A stretch of 64,000 bases of DNA from Psychrobacter sp. P2G3 (GCF_001593285.1 NZ_CP012529.1:1612001-1676000), one strand, 5' to 3'; counted from the first letter of the stretch, positions 8,967 to 18,693 are shown. Notes: generated from the letters alone by a model not told the origin. Made by a program: numbers and translations.

Positions 8967-10241
8967 ATGTCTAAACAATTAACTTCTATTCTAAATAATA
9001 GCGATGTGCAGAAAAATTTTAGCTGGCGTACGCTTGGTCCTGGTATTTTATTGGCATCGGCAGCTATTGGCGGCTCGCATTTAATATCCTCTACTCAAGC
9101 TGGAGCAACTTATGGTTGGCAGCTTGCAGGTCTCATAATCATAACTAACCTATTAAAATATCCATTTTTTCGCTTTGGTACCGATTATGTCTATGGTACC
9201 GGTGAGTCTTTAATTGCTGGTTACTATAAAAAATCAAAAGTTTACTTGGGTGTTTATCTATTTTTATCTATGTTTGCATCAGTAGTAGGCACGGGTGCTG
9301 TTGCCTTGCTTTGTGCTGCTATTTTAGGATTTATGTTGCCTGACAGCCTTGGGCTATCGACTATTACGCTATCTGTCATTGTCATGGGCATCTCTTGGGT
9401 ATTTCTGGTCGCAGGACATTACAAGCTGCTAGATAGCGTCAATAAGTGGATTATCATTGCGCTAACGTTTGGATCTTTAATAGCCGTTATTGTCGCTGCT
9501 GGAAAACCTACCGTGATGACAGCAGATTTTGTAGCAACGTCACCTTGGGATTTAGCGACTTTAGGATTTCTTGTTGCACTGATGGGTTGGATGCCTGCGC
9601 CAATGGAGTTTTCTGCTATTAACTCGATGTGGATATCGGCAAAAATTAAAGCCGAAAATACGACGCATCGCCAAGGGCTTATTGATTTCAACGTAGGTTA
9701 TAGCGTCTCTACTATTCTAGCACTGGTATTTTTGGCATTGGGTGTATTTGTTCAATACGGCTCTGGTCAAGAGATTCAAACGGCAGGTAGTGATTACATT
9801 GGTCAATTAATCAATATGTACACAGCTACTATCGGTGAATGGTCAAGATTCCTCGTCGCTTTCGTGGCATTCATGTGTATGTTCGGTACTACACTCACCA
9901 GCGCAGATGGAACAGCGCGCGCAAATTCTGAATGTTTACGACTTTTTAAAGGTAATAAAGAGATTACCAATAAACAGATATTTTTTTGGACAACCTACGC
10001 TATTGTTGGAGGATTGATCATCATCATCTTCTTTACTGGTCAACTGGGCTCAATGCTTAAATTTGCAATGATAGCTGCCTTTATTGCAGCACCCATTGTC
10101 GGCGGATTGAACTATGTATTGATTAAAGATCATAAAAAATTATCCACGCTAATGAACGTATGGGCAATCTTGGGATTAATATTCTTAACAGGAATTGCTT
10201 TGCTATTTATCGCTAATTTATTAGGACTTTTTACTATTTGA
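8967..10241 (+). CDS. Nramp-fold (APC superfamily) transporter without canonical metal-binding motifs
   Basis: Membrane protein of 424 residues with about 11 hydrophobic helices and overall resemblance to the Nramp family. The TM1 loop reads GPGILLASAAIGGSH (residues 24-38) where Mn/Fe transporters have a DPGN motif. The TM6 segment reads GWMPAPMEF (207-215) where they have MPH. The methionine and histidine that coordinate transition metals are therefore not evident, and import of Mn2+ or Fe2+ is unlikely; an organic or other cation substrate is inferred. GTGAGG precedes the ATG by 6 bases. It sits between the SSS symporter and the ThDP enzyme, 64 bp before the latter, and is probably co-transcribed with them. 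Confidence 0.8.
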   Translation: MSKQLTSILNNSDVQKNFSWRTLGPGILLASAAIGGSHLISSTQAGATYGWQLAGLIIITNLLKYPFFRFGTDYVYGTGESLIAGYYKKSKVYLGVYLFLSMFASVVGTGAVALLCAAILGFMLPDSLGLSTITLSVIVMGISWVFLVAGHYKLLDSVNKWIIIALTFGSLIAVIVAAGKPTVMTADFVATSPWDLATLGFLVALMGWMPAPMEFSAINSMWISAKIKAENTTHRQGLIDFNVGYSVSTILALVFLALGVFVQYGSGQEIQTAGSDYIGQLINMYTATIGEWSRFLVAFVAFMCMFGTTLTSADGTARANSECLRLFKGNKEITNKQIFFWTTYAIVGGLIIIIFFTGQLGSMLKFAMIAAFIAAPIVGGLNYVLIKDHKKLSTLMNVWAILGLIFLTGIALLFIANLLGLFTI

Positions 10242-10305
10242 TATTTGAGCAAATAAATAGTGTTCTTACCTGATTCTCAAAGAAAATAATATTAAGGAGA
10301 TTAAA

Positions 10306-11958
10306 ATGAGTAACATCATTCATGGTGGTCAAGCAATCGTAGATAGCCTGCAATTGCACGGAGTCAGTCGAACGTATGTTGTTCCAGGTGAGAGTTACCT
10401 TTCAGTATTAGATGGATTATATGATGCTGATATCCAGACGGTCGTCTGTCGTCACGAAGCTGCCTGTACCTATATGGCAGATGCTCATGGCAAGTTTACC
10501 GGTCAGCCAGGTATTGCTATGGTGACACGTGGGCCGGGTGCGGCGCAAGCCTATACCGGTATTCATACTGCATGGCAGGATGGCGTTCCTCTTATATTAT
10601 TCGTTGGTCTCATCCCTGTAGCTGATAGGGGTCGGGAGTCTTTCCAAGAATTTGACCCTAATCAGTGGTTCTCCAGTCAATGCAAGCGTGTCTTTATATT
10701 AGACGAAGTATCAAGGGCGTCTGAAATTGTGGCTAAGGCTTTTCATGCAGCATTAGAAGGACGGCCTGGTCCTGTTGTCGTGGGATTACCTGAAGATATT
10801 ATCCAGCAGGAGTTCCATGGTCAGATGCATCCGGTGATACCGGTAGCTGAGGGCTGTATCGCTGCTGACAAGCTTGATATTATTAGAGATGCTTTGTCAA
10901 AGGCTTCGCAGCCATTGATTTTTGCTGGAGGTCAGAATTGGTCTTCTGATGCATCCAAGCAACTAACCAAGTTTGCAGAAGATAATCATCTGCCTGTTAT
11001 TCATGATTGGCGCGCCTCAGACCGAGTTGCTTTTGACTCTCCAGCACATGCAGGCTACCTAGGTTATGGACGTTCCGATGACTGTGCAGCATTAATTGAA
11101 AATGCTGATATATTGCTCACGATAGGTACAGTGTTGGGCGATGTTGCAAGTGATGGGTATCGTCTACGACAGTCTTTTGATAAGCCTAATTATATTGTCA
11201 ATCTAGATACCAGTTTACGCGGTCATAGTGGGTCAGTTACTGAACATATTGTCGCTAGTCCCATTAGCTTCGTTGAAGCTATTAGTAAGTTGGAGATAGG
11301 AGGATCAGATTCTCGTAAAGACTGGTTTAATTATTGCCATGAGCAGCAAAGAAAAGATTGTGCATTTCCAGAGGTAAAAGCTGAGCAAGATGATACTTCT
11401 CAGTCTTATGCCAATATGACAGAAGTTATCCGAGAGCTTACTAAGCTCTTACCGAAGGATGCTGTGTATAGTTTTGGGGCAGGCAATCATTGTTTATGGG
11501 CTCAGCGTTATTTACCCACTCATACCTTTCCAAGTCAGCTTAGTACTAGAAACGGTGCGATGGGTTATAGCTTGCCAGCAGGTATTGTCGCGGCGTTAGA
11601 GTCACCAGATCGTCTGTCAGTCGTAGTAACTGGAGATGGTGAATTCATGATGAATGAAGCAGAGTTATCAACCTCCATACGCTATAACGCACCTGTTTTA
11701 ATTATCCTCATGGACAATCAGCAGTTTGGCACTATTCGCCAGCATCAAGAAGCACATTACCCTGATAGAGTATCGGGTACGCAGCTACAAAACCCTGACT
11801 TTGCTGCATTAGCAAATGCCTTTGGTGCACATGGTATACGAATTGATAATAATAGAAATATTAAGTCCAGTGTAGATGAAGCAATGCGAGTAGTCCTAAA
11901 GGATAAAAAAACAGTGTTACTGCATGTGCTTACTGATCCTGAGGAGCTTATGCCCTAA
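10306..11958 (+). CDS. Thiamine-diphosphate-dependent enzyme, acetolactate-synthase-like
   Basis: ThDP enzyme of 550 residues with the three-domain layout of acetolactate synthase and its relatives. The activating glutamate is E51 in CRHEAAC. RGPGAAQAYTGIHTAWQDGVP is the Pyr-domain signature, a central Rossmann-like domain follows, and the ThDP/Mg motif TGDGEFMMNEAEL begins near residue 443. AAGGAG lies 7 bases before the ATG. No regulatory small subunit and no other branched-chain biosynthesis gene is nearby, so a catabolic carboligase, decarboxylase or hydrolase is more likely than IlvB. Context with a deacetylase, two transporters and a maleylacetate-reductase-like protein suggests it cleaves or decarboxylates a keto intermediate. 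The reaction cannot be fixed from sequence. Confidence 0.87.
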   Translation: MSNIIHGGQAIVDSLQLHGVSRTYVVPGESYLSVLDGLYDADIQTVVCRHEAACTYMADAHGKFTGQPGIAMVTRGPGAAQAYTGIHTAWQDGVPLILFVGLIPVADRGRESFQEFDPNQWFSSQCKRVFILDEVSRASEIVAKAFHAALEGRPGPVVVGLPEDIIQQEFHGQMHPVIPVAEGCIAADKLDIIRDALSKASQPLIFAGGQNWSSDASKQLTKFAEDNHLPVIHDWRASDRVAFDSPAHAGYLGYGRSDDCAALIENADILLTIGTVLGDVASDGYRLRQSFDKPNYIVNLDTSLRGHSGSVTEHIVASPISFVEAISKLEIGGSDSRKDWFNYCHEQQRKDCAFPEVKAEQDDTSQSYANMTEVIRELTKLLPKDAVYSFGAGNHCLWAQRYLPTHTFPSQLSTRNGAMGYSLPAGIVAALESPDRLSVVVTGDGEFMMNEAELSTSIRYNAPVLIILMDNQQFGTIRQHQEAHYPDRVSGTQLQNPDFAALANAFGAHGIRIDNNRNIKSSVDEAMRVVLKDKKTVLLHVLTDPEELMP

Positions 11959-12065
11959 GTTTAATGTAGGGTGTTTCTAGTAAAAAAACGGGAGTTTTTT
12001 AGAACATACTGGGATTATCCTCACTATCTATTAGCTTATATTGTATTATGATTTAGACGTCATAA

Positions 12066-12105
12066 TTAAAAGCTGGCTATCTAGATATAGATAGCCAGCT
12101 TTTAA
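12066..12105. terminator. Strong bidirectional hairpin terminator
   Basis: Perfect 18-bp arms (left TTAAAAGCTGGCTATCTA) enclose a GATA loop. The arms end in AAAA and TTTT, so it can terminate in either direction. It separates the ThDP gene from the LysR gene and suggests the regulator has its own transcript. Confidence 0.8.
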
Positions 12106-12139
12106 ATCATTCGATTACTCATATAGGCTTCAAAAGGTC

Positions 12140-13063
12140 ATGATGCAGAAAAAATTAGCAGATAGTCTAAATTGGGCGCTACTTCACGTGTTGATTATCA
12201 TATATGAAGAGGGAAGTATTAGTGCTGCTGCTGATCGATTAAACATTACCCAGTCAGCTGTTAGTCAAAATCTCAAAAAACTTGAAGAACAGCTTGAAAG
12301 CCAGCTTGTTATTCGCAATACAAAGCCTCTAGAGTTGACACCTATTGGTCGTTACTGCCTCCAAATTGCTCAGACGATGTTTACAGAGATTACCTCTATT
12401 GAGGCAATGAGAGGCAGTAACTCCCATCTTTTAGAAGGTGTGGTCAAACTATTGGTAGTCAGTCGCATACACAATCCAAAATATAATCAGTTTTTAGTGT
12501 ATTTCAAAAAAAAGTATCCCAATATTACGTTAGATTTAACTGTCAAATCTAGTATGGATATATTGAATAACTTAAACCAGAAAACTCCTGCTATTGGTAT
12601 TTGTTTGGCTAGACGTATTCCTGAGAACCTCAATAAAGAACTACTATTCAATCAACGCTATTATTTATACTGTGGCTACCATCATCCTTTTTTTTTAGAA
12701 AAAGAATTGAGCTTTGATAGTTTATTAAAAGAAGATTTTATTGCTTTTAATAGTGAAGATATCGGTGATGTTCTCTCACCAATCACTGTGTTTAAAGAGA
12801 GTCATGATCTAACAGGACGTATTAGTGCCTATACTAATAATCTAGATGAGGCAGTGCGTCTGATTTATACAGGATATGGTATTGGCGCTTTGCCTGATCA
12901 ATTTATTGCGGCTACTCATCTGGAGTCTAAACTTAGACGTTTGCCACCTAAGGAAGGTATTGCCGATGTTCCTGTATATATTTTCTGGCATGAACATCGT
13001 CCTTTATCCCTTCTTGAAGCAAAATTTATTGAAGAAATCGTAGCGTTTGATATCTCTCTTTAG
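12140..13063 (+). CDS. LysR-family transcriptional regulator
   Basis: Regulator of 307 residues. The N-terminal winged helix-turn-helix contains EEGSISAAADRLNITQSAVSQNLKKLEEQL (residues about 27-56, quoted only as a pattern) and RNTKPLELTPIGR. The remainder is a periplasmic-binding-protein-like effector domain. It is preceded by a hairpin terminator and followed by a maleylacetate-reductase-like gene 161 bp away on the same strand. It is the obvious candidate regulator of the flanking catabolic genes, although it is not divergent from its neighbours as many LysR genes are. The effector is unknown. Confidence 0.88.
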   Translation: MMQKKLADSLNWALLHVLIIIYEEGSISAAADRLNITQSAVSQNLKKLEEQLESQLVIRNTKPLELTPIGRYCLQIAQTMFTEITSIEAMRGSNSHLLEGVVKLLVVSRIHNPKYNQFLVYFKKKYPNITLDLTVKSSMDILNNLNQKTPAIGICLARRIPENLNKELLFNQRYYLYCGYHHPFFLEKELSFDSLLKEDFIAFNSEDIGDVLSPITVFKESHDLTGRISAYTNNLDEAVRLIYTGYGIGALPDQFIAATHLESKLRRLPPKEGIADVPVYIFWHEHRPLSLLEAKFIEEIVAFDISL

Positions 13064-13224
13064 ACGTAGCTTTAAGCTAATTGCTATTCTTAAATACATC
13101 AATCATGTTTAAAAAAATGGTCGAGGTTTTGATAAGACGTTGAAAGTAAGAAGATTTATACTTCATACTAATGATATTCCAGCGTATTTTCAGTGAGAGT
13201 TGTTTTCTAAATCAGGATGATATT

Positions 13225-14292
13225 ATGAAAGATTTTCATTACCAAGCTTTACCGCTCGACGTTCATTTTGGGAACGGTAAATCAGCTGAAGCCAAAGATA
13301 TTTTGATACAGCATGGTTATCATAAAGTTTTGGTAATTACGACACCTGGTCAAAAAGAAGCGGGTCAGAAGTTATCGCAGCAATTACAAGAGATTTCAGT
13401 AGGCGTGTATCCGCACGCTGTGATGCATGTTCTGGTAGAAGTCGCGGACAAGGCGGTAGCATTCGTCCAATCAAACGATATTGATTGTTGTCTGGCTTTG
13501 GGCGGTGGCTCTACGATTGGGCTTGCCAAAGCCATTGCTCTAAAGACGCATTTGCCGATAGTCGCCATACCAACTACCTATGCAGGTAGCGAGATGACGA
13601 CTATTTATGGCATCACTGAAAACAATCTAAAGACCACTGGTAAGGACATTCACATCCTACCCAAAGTAGTGATTTATGATCCAGAGCTAAATCTAACCTT
13701 GCCTGCGCAAATCTCAGCTTGTTCAGGTATGAACGCCATGGCACATGCGGTAGAAGCGCTATATGCTGACGATAAAAACCCAATCGTCAGTCTCATGGCG
13801 ATTGAATCTATCAAAGCATTAAAGTCTGCTTTGCCTGTAATTGTAAAGGACTTGACGAATATTTCAGCACGTCAGAGGGCAACCTATGGCGCTTGGTTGG
13901 CAGGGGTTTGTCTAGGTTCGGTTGGTATGGCCATTCATCATAAGATTTGCCATACCTTGGGTGGCACATACAATCTTCCACATGCTGAAGCCCATGCTAT
14001 TACGCTTGCGTATTCGGTGCATTACAACCGTAATGCTGATATTGAAGCCATGGATCGATTGGCAGAGGCTTTAAGTGTTAGTAGCCGTGAAGAGGTCGGT
14101 TTAGAAATCTATCGTTTAAATCAATCTTTAGGGATTCCGTTGGCATTAAAAGACATTGGCTTACCCGAAGAGGGGCCAGCTGAAGTAGCGCAAATTATTT
14201 GTGATAGTCCTTACTATAATCCTCGTGATTATGACTATGAGGAATTAAAAGATTTGTTAAATAAAGCGTATCAAGGACTGTCTCCTGCTTAG
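13225..14292 (+). CDS. Maleylacetate-reductase-like iron-type alcohol dehydrogenase
   Basis: Group III (iron-type) dehydrogenase of 355 residues. The N terminus, KDFHYQALPLDVHFGNG, is typical of maleylacetate reductases, and GGGSTIGLAKAIAL and PTTYAGSEMT are the NAD-binding and substrate-side signatures. The IHHKICHTLGG segment carries the histidines of the metal region. I start at the ATG preceded by AGGATGAT; the in-frame ATG at 13171 would add 18 unconserved residues. Maleylacetate reductase normally acts after hydroxyquinol or chlorocatechol ring cleavage, but no dioxygenase or cycloisomerase gene is in the window. The substrate may therefore be another enone acid produced by the adjacent cluster, or the ring-cleavage genes may lie elsewhere. 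Confidence 0.8.
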   Translation: MKDFHYQALPLDVHFGNGKSAEAKDILIQHGYHKVLVITTPGQKEAGQKLSQQLQEISVGVYPHAVMHVLVEVADKAVAFVQSNDIDCCLALGGGSTIGLAKAIALKTHLPIVAIPTTYAGSEMTTIYGITENNLKTTGKDIHILPKVVIYDPELNLTLPAQISACSGMNAMAHAVEALYADDKNPIVSLMAIESIKALKSALPVIVKDLTNISARQRATYGAWLAGVCLGSVGMAIHHKICHTLGGTYNLPHAEAHAITLAYSVHYNRNADIEAMDRLAEALSVSSREEVGLEIYRLNQSLGIPLALKDIGLPEEGPAEVAQIICDSPYYNPRDYDYEELKDLLNKAYQGLSPA

Positions 14293-14672
14293 GAGTTGCG
14301 TAAGAGTTGTCATTTAAAAGCGCTGTTCTAATGCTGTCAATATCCATGCAAAAGCATTGAATGATTTCTCAAAATTATATTGACTTAACTGGCTGTTGCA
14401 TTTTATGGAGATAGTCCGTTAGGTTAGTCCTGCTAGCCTAGAGCCTTTTGTATATCATTAAGGTTCGATAGTTTTGCTATGATTAATGTGGTAAATTGCT
14501 TGAGCTGCTAAAATAATGAAAGTAGTTGATTTATGACAGTAAATAACAATAGGTTAAGAAATTAAAATTGTGATTTTTAACGACGATAAACTGTTATGAC
14601 AGAAAACTGCAGAAAGATTACCCTCAAAGCAGTGTGACTATTTTGCCAATTAATTCTATGAGAAGGTTAAGG
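14293..14672. other. Intergenic region upstream of ppc
   Basis: These 380 bp hold no gene I can support. No convincing hairpin or repeated motif was seen; the ppc promoter is presumably in the AT-rich part between 14460 and 14640. Confidence 0.5.
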
Positions 14673-17453
14673 ATGATGATAGATAACAACGTATTACGTG
14701 AGCGCATGAGCTTATTGGGCTCATTCTTAGGGGCTGCGATTTCTCGCCAATCTGGTGAACAGACGGTACATACCATTGAAACACTGCGTAAAGGTTTTAT
14801 CCAACAACGCCGCGAGCCTAATGAAGCACAAAAGCAGGAGCTTATTGACTTCATTGCCTCTTTAGATAATCAAACCTTAAAAAACGTCATACGTGGCTTT
14901 TCTATCTATTTTTTCTTAGCAAATCTAAGTGAAGAAAATTACTTACGTGAGCAACGTCATACCCTGCGTGTCCAGTCTGAACAAAGCTGGGAAGGGTCGT
15001 TTCGTCGTACCCTGCTTGAGTGTCGTGAACGCAATATTGAACCTGCTCAGATGCAAGAGCTGATTGATCAACTCAAATTTATTCCTGTATTTACCGCACA
15101 CCCTACTGAAGCTCGCCGCCGTACGACGATGAATATCTTGCAAAGTCTATTTACTCATAGCGATGCTTTAAATAATCTTAATGAAGACAGTTTCGCCTAC
15201 GAGCAAGCGAAAGAACAAACGGCGCAAACGATTGATTTGTTATGGTCATCTGATGAAGTACGTACACGTAAGCCTTTGGTTTATGACGAGATAAATAATG
15301 GACTGCATTATTTTAACGCCAGTTTATTTAATGCCATTCCAAAGGTTTATCGTAATATTAAAAGAGCCATTATCGATATCTATCCAGAGCTAGCAGACTA
15401 CCCATTACCAGCATTTATGAGCTTTGGCTCTTGGATCGGTGGTGACAGAGATGGCAATCCATTCGTGACTTTTGAGACCACAGAGCTTGCCGTACTAATG
15501 CATGCTGATACCGTGTTGCGTCACTATCAAGTACTACTCAAAAAACTGCGCCGCCAGCTCATTCATAGCGATACCACTGTAACAGTCTCAGCTGAGGTCT
15601 ATACCAAAATCAAAAGTTACGATGAGCTCGACAGACGAGTCTTTGATTATAATCTCGATGATTATGGCAATGAGCCTTATCGTAGATTGCTTTCTTTAAT
15701 CCTTACTAAAGTCAACGCTACTAATCGCCTTATTCAAAGTAAAGGTAGTGATAGTGACGCTAAAAAAGATGCCTACGCCGACCCAGAAGAGCTGTTAGAA
15801 GACCTGCGTATCATTCGTCAGAGTGTGAATGGCCATGATACTGCTCATGCAGAAGGATTATTGCTCGATATGATTCGTCTGGTAAAAACCTGTGGCTTTC
15901 ATTTAGCCGCGCTCGATATCCGTCAAGAGTCTTCTTATCATAGTGAAGTGATTGCCGATATTTTTGCCAGTGCCTCTAATTTGCCAGACTATCAAACCCT
16001 GAGTGAAAGCGAGCGCCAAGAGTGGCTAACCCGCTTGCTTGCAAAGCCTGGTACACCGCTCATCTATACCGATAACTTGACTGATAAAACACGTGAACAA
16101 TTGGCATTGATGAACTCAGTGGCGACATTACGTAAGCTGGTAGGGCAAGAGACTTTTGGCAGTTATGTTATTTCAATGACTAATAACGCTAGTCAATTAT
16201 TAGAAGTACTACTATTAATGCGGTTTGCAGGCTTGTGCAGGGTTGATGATGCAGGTCAACTGTCTGCTGACTTACCAGTTGCGCCGTTGTTTGAGACGAT
16301 CGAAGACCTTAAAAATATTGACAAGATATTACCTGCCGTGTTGGATAATCCACTCTATCGAGGACTGCTCCAACACTCAGATAACACCCAAGAAATCATG
16401 CTAGGCTATTCAGATTCATCAAAAGATGGCGGCATCATTACCTCTGCATGGCAGCTTTATAGTGCGCAGCAAACCATCAACCGTATCGCTGAGGAATACG
16501 GTATCAAAACGCGCTTGTTCCATGGGCGTGGTGGGTCAGTGAGTCGTGGTGGCGGATCAACACATAACGCGATCGCAGCGCAACCAGCAGGTACACTACA
16601 TGGTCAGATTAAAGTAACTGAACAAGGCGAAGTACTCTATGCCAAATACGCCAATACCGATACCGCTGTATTCGAGCTGACCATGGGTATTACGGGTACC
16701 CTGAAAGCCTGCTCTACCAGATTCGTTGTGCAGCCCGCTGAGCTGCCAGATTATGAAGCGCTCTTTGCACGTTTGGCAGATGCAGGTGAGCAGCGTTATC
16801 GTGAACTGACTGATAATACTGAAGGGTTCTATCAGTTCTACTCACAGGTGACCCCTGTGCAAGAAATCTCTTTATTAAATATTGGCTCACGTCCAGCGCA
16901 TCGCAAAAAAGGCTTGCCAAGCAAAACGACTTTACGGGCCATTCCTTGGGTATTTGGTTGGTCATTGGCGCGTTTTACCTTACCTGCTTGGTATGGCGTT
17001 GGCAGTGCTCTACACAGCGTCAAAGAAGACGAAGAATTAATGAGGGAGATGAATAAGCATTGGCCATTTTTTAGCGTATTTATCAGCAATATCGAGATGG
17101 CTTTTACCAAGTCTGAGATGAATATCGCTCATGCCTATAGTCAGTTATGTGAAGATGAGGCTTTGCGTGAACAGATTATGAAAGCGGTCATCGATGAGCA
17201 CGATTTGACCTATTCAGGTCTAAATTCTTTGCTTAATCAAACGTCTTTGTTATCTAATCAGCAAAACCTTGCCGCCTCACTACAGTGGCGAAACGCTTAT
17301 TTAGATCCGATTAACTATATACAAATCGAGCTGTTAAAACGTGCCAGACAAAAAGACGTTACAGGCGTCGTCGATCATGATGAGCTTGACGTTGAAGATC
17401 CATTAATCCGTAGTATCAATGCCTTGGCCGCAGGTCTACGCAACACGGGTTAA
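14673..17453 (+). CDS. ppc: Phosphoenolpyruvate carboxylase
   Basis: Anaplerotic cytoplasmic enzyme that carboxylates phosphoenolpyruvate to oxaloacetate. The protein is about 926 residues, full length for bacterial PEPC. Signatures in order are FTAHPTEARRRTTM with the catalytic histidine (about residue 140), GSWIGGDRDGNPFVT, LGYSDSSKDGGI, FHGRGGSVSRGGG with the glycine/arginine loop, and the C-terminal RNTG that forms part of the allosteric site. Several in-frame starts exist (GTG 14634, ATG 14658, ATG 14673, ATG 14676); I choose 14673 because AAGG lies about 8 bases upstream. It is a stand-alone gene with a terminator 60 bp downstream. It could replenish oxaloacetate when the surrounding pathways feed acetyl-CoA into the TCA cycle. 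Confidence 0.97.
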   Translation: MMIDNNVLRERMSLLGSFLGAAISRQSGEQTVHTIETLRKGFIQQRREPNEAQKQELIDFIASLDNQTLKNVIRGFSIYFFLANLSEENYLREQRHTLRVQSEQSWEGSFRRTLLECRERNIEPAQMQELIDQLKFIPVFTAHPTEARRRTTMNILQSLFTHSDALNNLNEDSFAYEQAKEQTAQTIDLLWSSDEVRTRKPLVYDEINNGLHYFNASLFNAIPKVYRNIKRAIIDIYPELADYPLPAFMSFGSWIGGDRDGNPFVTFETTELAVLMHADTVLRHYQVLLKKLRRQLIHSDTTVTVSAEVYTKIKSYDELDRRVFDYNLDDYGNEPYRRLLSLILTKVNATNRLIQSKGSDSDAKKDAYADPEELLEDLRIIRQSVNGHDTAHAEGLLLDMIRLVKTCGFHLAALDIRQESSYHSEVIADIFASASNLPDYQTLSESERQEWLTRLLAKPGTPLIYTDNLTDKTREQLALMNSVATLRKLVGQETFGSYVISMTNNASQLLEVLLLMRFAGLCRVDDAGQLSADLPVAPLFETIEDLKNIDKILPAVLDNPLYRGLLQHSDNTQEIMLGYSDSSKDGGIITSAWQLYSAQQTINRIAEEYGIKTRLFHGRGGSVSRGGGSTHNAIAAQPAGTLHGQIKVTEQGEVLYAKYANTDTAVFELTMGITGTLKACSTRFVVQPAELPDYEALFARLADAGEQRYRELTDNTEGFYQFYSQVTPVQEISLLNIGSRPAHRKKGLPSKTTLRAIPWVFGWSLARFTLPAWYGVGSALHSVKEDEELMREMNKHWPFFSVFISNIEMAFTKSEMNIAHAYSQLCEDEALREQIMKAVIDEHDLTYSGLNSLLNQTSLLSNQQNLAASLQWRNAYLDPINYIQIELLKRARQKDVTGVVDHDELDVEDPLIRSINALAAGLRNTG

Positions 17454-17512
17454 TGGCTAGAGCAGCATATTCGTTGATTAAACATAGTAAAGCGATACAG
17501 GAATAATCAAAA

Positions 17513-17556
17513 AACCCTTCAAGCTATAATATATTAAGGCTTGAAGGGCTTTTTTA
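17513..17556. terminator. Terminator of ppc
   Basis: CCCTTCAAGC and GCTTGAAGGG form a perfect 10-bp stem around an AT-rich loop, followed by CTTTTTT. The A-run before the left arm means it could also stop transcription arriving from the convergent IclR gene. Confidence 0.85.
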
Positions 17557-17635
17557 TGTTTTAAAATTTTGTTCAATAAATTCGTAAGCGGTTTTTCTGA
17601 ATTTTTAAGATTGTTTGAGCTAATTAGAAAACGCT

Positions 17636-18481
17636 TTAGCTTATATAAATGTTGCCCTCGATATTATTCTTCATATGCAGCAACCGAGGAGCGATGTCTT
17701 CTTCTAATTTAGTACGGCTAAGAACAAAACTTGGCGCGCCACAATTAAAAGTCAGTAAGCCCTCAGTAGGGTGCATCATTGCAGTGGCGACGGCATTGAC
17801 GTCTTTTTGCCATTCGCTAATCGAAAAACAATATCCATAATCCTCATAATCTTTAAAGGCTTTATCCAGTCCTCGCCTAATCTTTAACCAATCATCTTTG
17901 TACTTACTACGAATGGCATCAAGGATGAATTCTTGCTCAGCAGGTGGCATACTGGCTAAGCAAGCTCGTCCCATGGAACTTAAATGAATGGGTAGGTATG
18001 AGCCTACATTGCGTCGCATGGTAGTCGTTCCAGACCCTTGCACTACATTTAGATACACCATCATCAGACGATCACGGGTTGCCATAGCAACTGCACTATT
18101 AGCATAATCCGCTAACTCCTCCATGTACGGTGTGACTAAATTGTTGATAGAGATATTCGCCATCATAGTATAACCAAACCCTAACACACCTGCAGAAAGC
18201 TGATATTTACTACTGTTGGTCGATTGCTTTAAATATCCTAATTTGACTAAGGTATAAGTAAGACGCGTAATCGTCCCTTTAGGGAGCCCCGTCAATTGAC
18301 TTAGGTCTTGATTGCCGAGATAAGGACGTTGCGGGGTAAAACAACGCAGCAGCTCTAATCCTCGGGCCAAAGCCGTGACAAACTGCCTGTCGTTTTTATC
18401 TCTCATGTCACTAATCGGCTCTAATAGCTCAATATGTGTTGATTCATTAGAGTTTTCGTCAGCAAGGGTATTAGTAGTCAT
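17636..18481 (-). CDS. IclR-family transcriptional regulator
   Basis: Regulator of 281 residues. The N-terminal winged helix is seen in FVTALARGLELLRCF ... LSQLTGLPKGTITRLTYTLVKLGYL (about residues 35-85). The IclR effector domain follows, with the HLSSMGRACLA segment near 167 and GYCFSISEW near 218. An N-terminal tail of about 30 residues precedes the DNA-binding domain. It is the last gene of the leftward arm of the dca-like cluster, behind the MFS carrier. IclR proteins related to PcaU and PobR control dicarboxylate and aromatic-acid genes in Acinetobacter, so this protein is the likely controller of the divergent beta-oxidation operons through the three palindromes listed separately. Confidence 0.9.
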   Translation of the reverse strand: MTTNTLADENSNESTHIELLEPISDMRDKNDRQFVTALARGLELLRCFTPQRPYLGNQDLSQLTGLPKGTITRLTYTLVKLGYLKQSTNSSKYQLSAGVLGFGYTMMANISINNLVTPYMEELADYANSAVAMATRDRLMMVYLNVVQGSGTTTMRRNVGSYLPIHLSSMGRACLASMPPAEQEFILDAIRSKYKDDWLKIRRGLDKAFKDYEDYGYCFSISEWQKDVNAVATAMMHPTEGLLTFNCGAPSFVLSRTKLEEDIAPRLLHMKNNIEGNIYIS

Positions 18482-18662
18482 ACAAGGTTTATTAGTCTCG
18501 ATTAAGTTAATGTGAACATTATAAAGAATACACTACTTAGGGTGTTTTATAAAAAAACAAAGAAAAGGTTGTACGCTAATAGTAGTCTGCACCTTTAATA
18601 AGACTATCTTAAAGGTACAGTTAAAAGTGTAGTTAAATTCTTAATACAGCTATTATAAGCTA

Positions 18663-18680
18663 TTTCGCTGTGCGGTATAT
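18663..18680. promoter_or_regulatory. Candidate IclR operator, copy 1
   Basis: The core CGCTGTGCGGTAT (18666-18678) matches two other copies at 21374 and 21488. It lies between the MFS gene and the IclR gene, about 185 bp upstream of the IclR start, and could mediate autoregulation. Confidence 0.55.
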
Positions 18681-18693
18681 ATATTGAATAATA

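Noticed and set aside
8845..8982. Small ORF of 45 codons between the SSS and Nramp-fold genes
   Set aside because: It overlaps the start of the next gene, has no recognisable domain, and its ribosome site is marginal.
8967..10241. Annotation as an Mn2+/Fe2+ transporter (MntH)
   Set aside because: The DPGN and MPH metal-binding motifs are not present.
10306..11958. Acetolactate synthase large subunit IlvB
   Set aside because: No small subunit or ilv genes are near and the context is catabolic.
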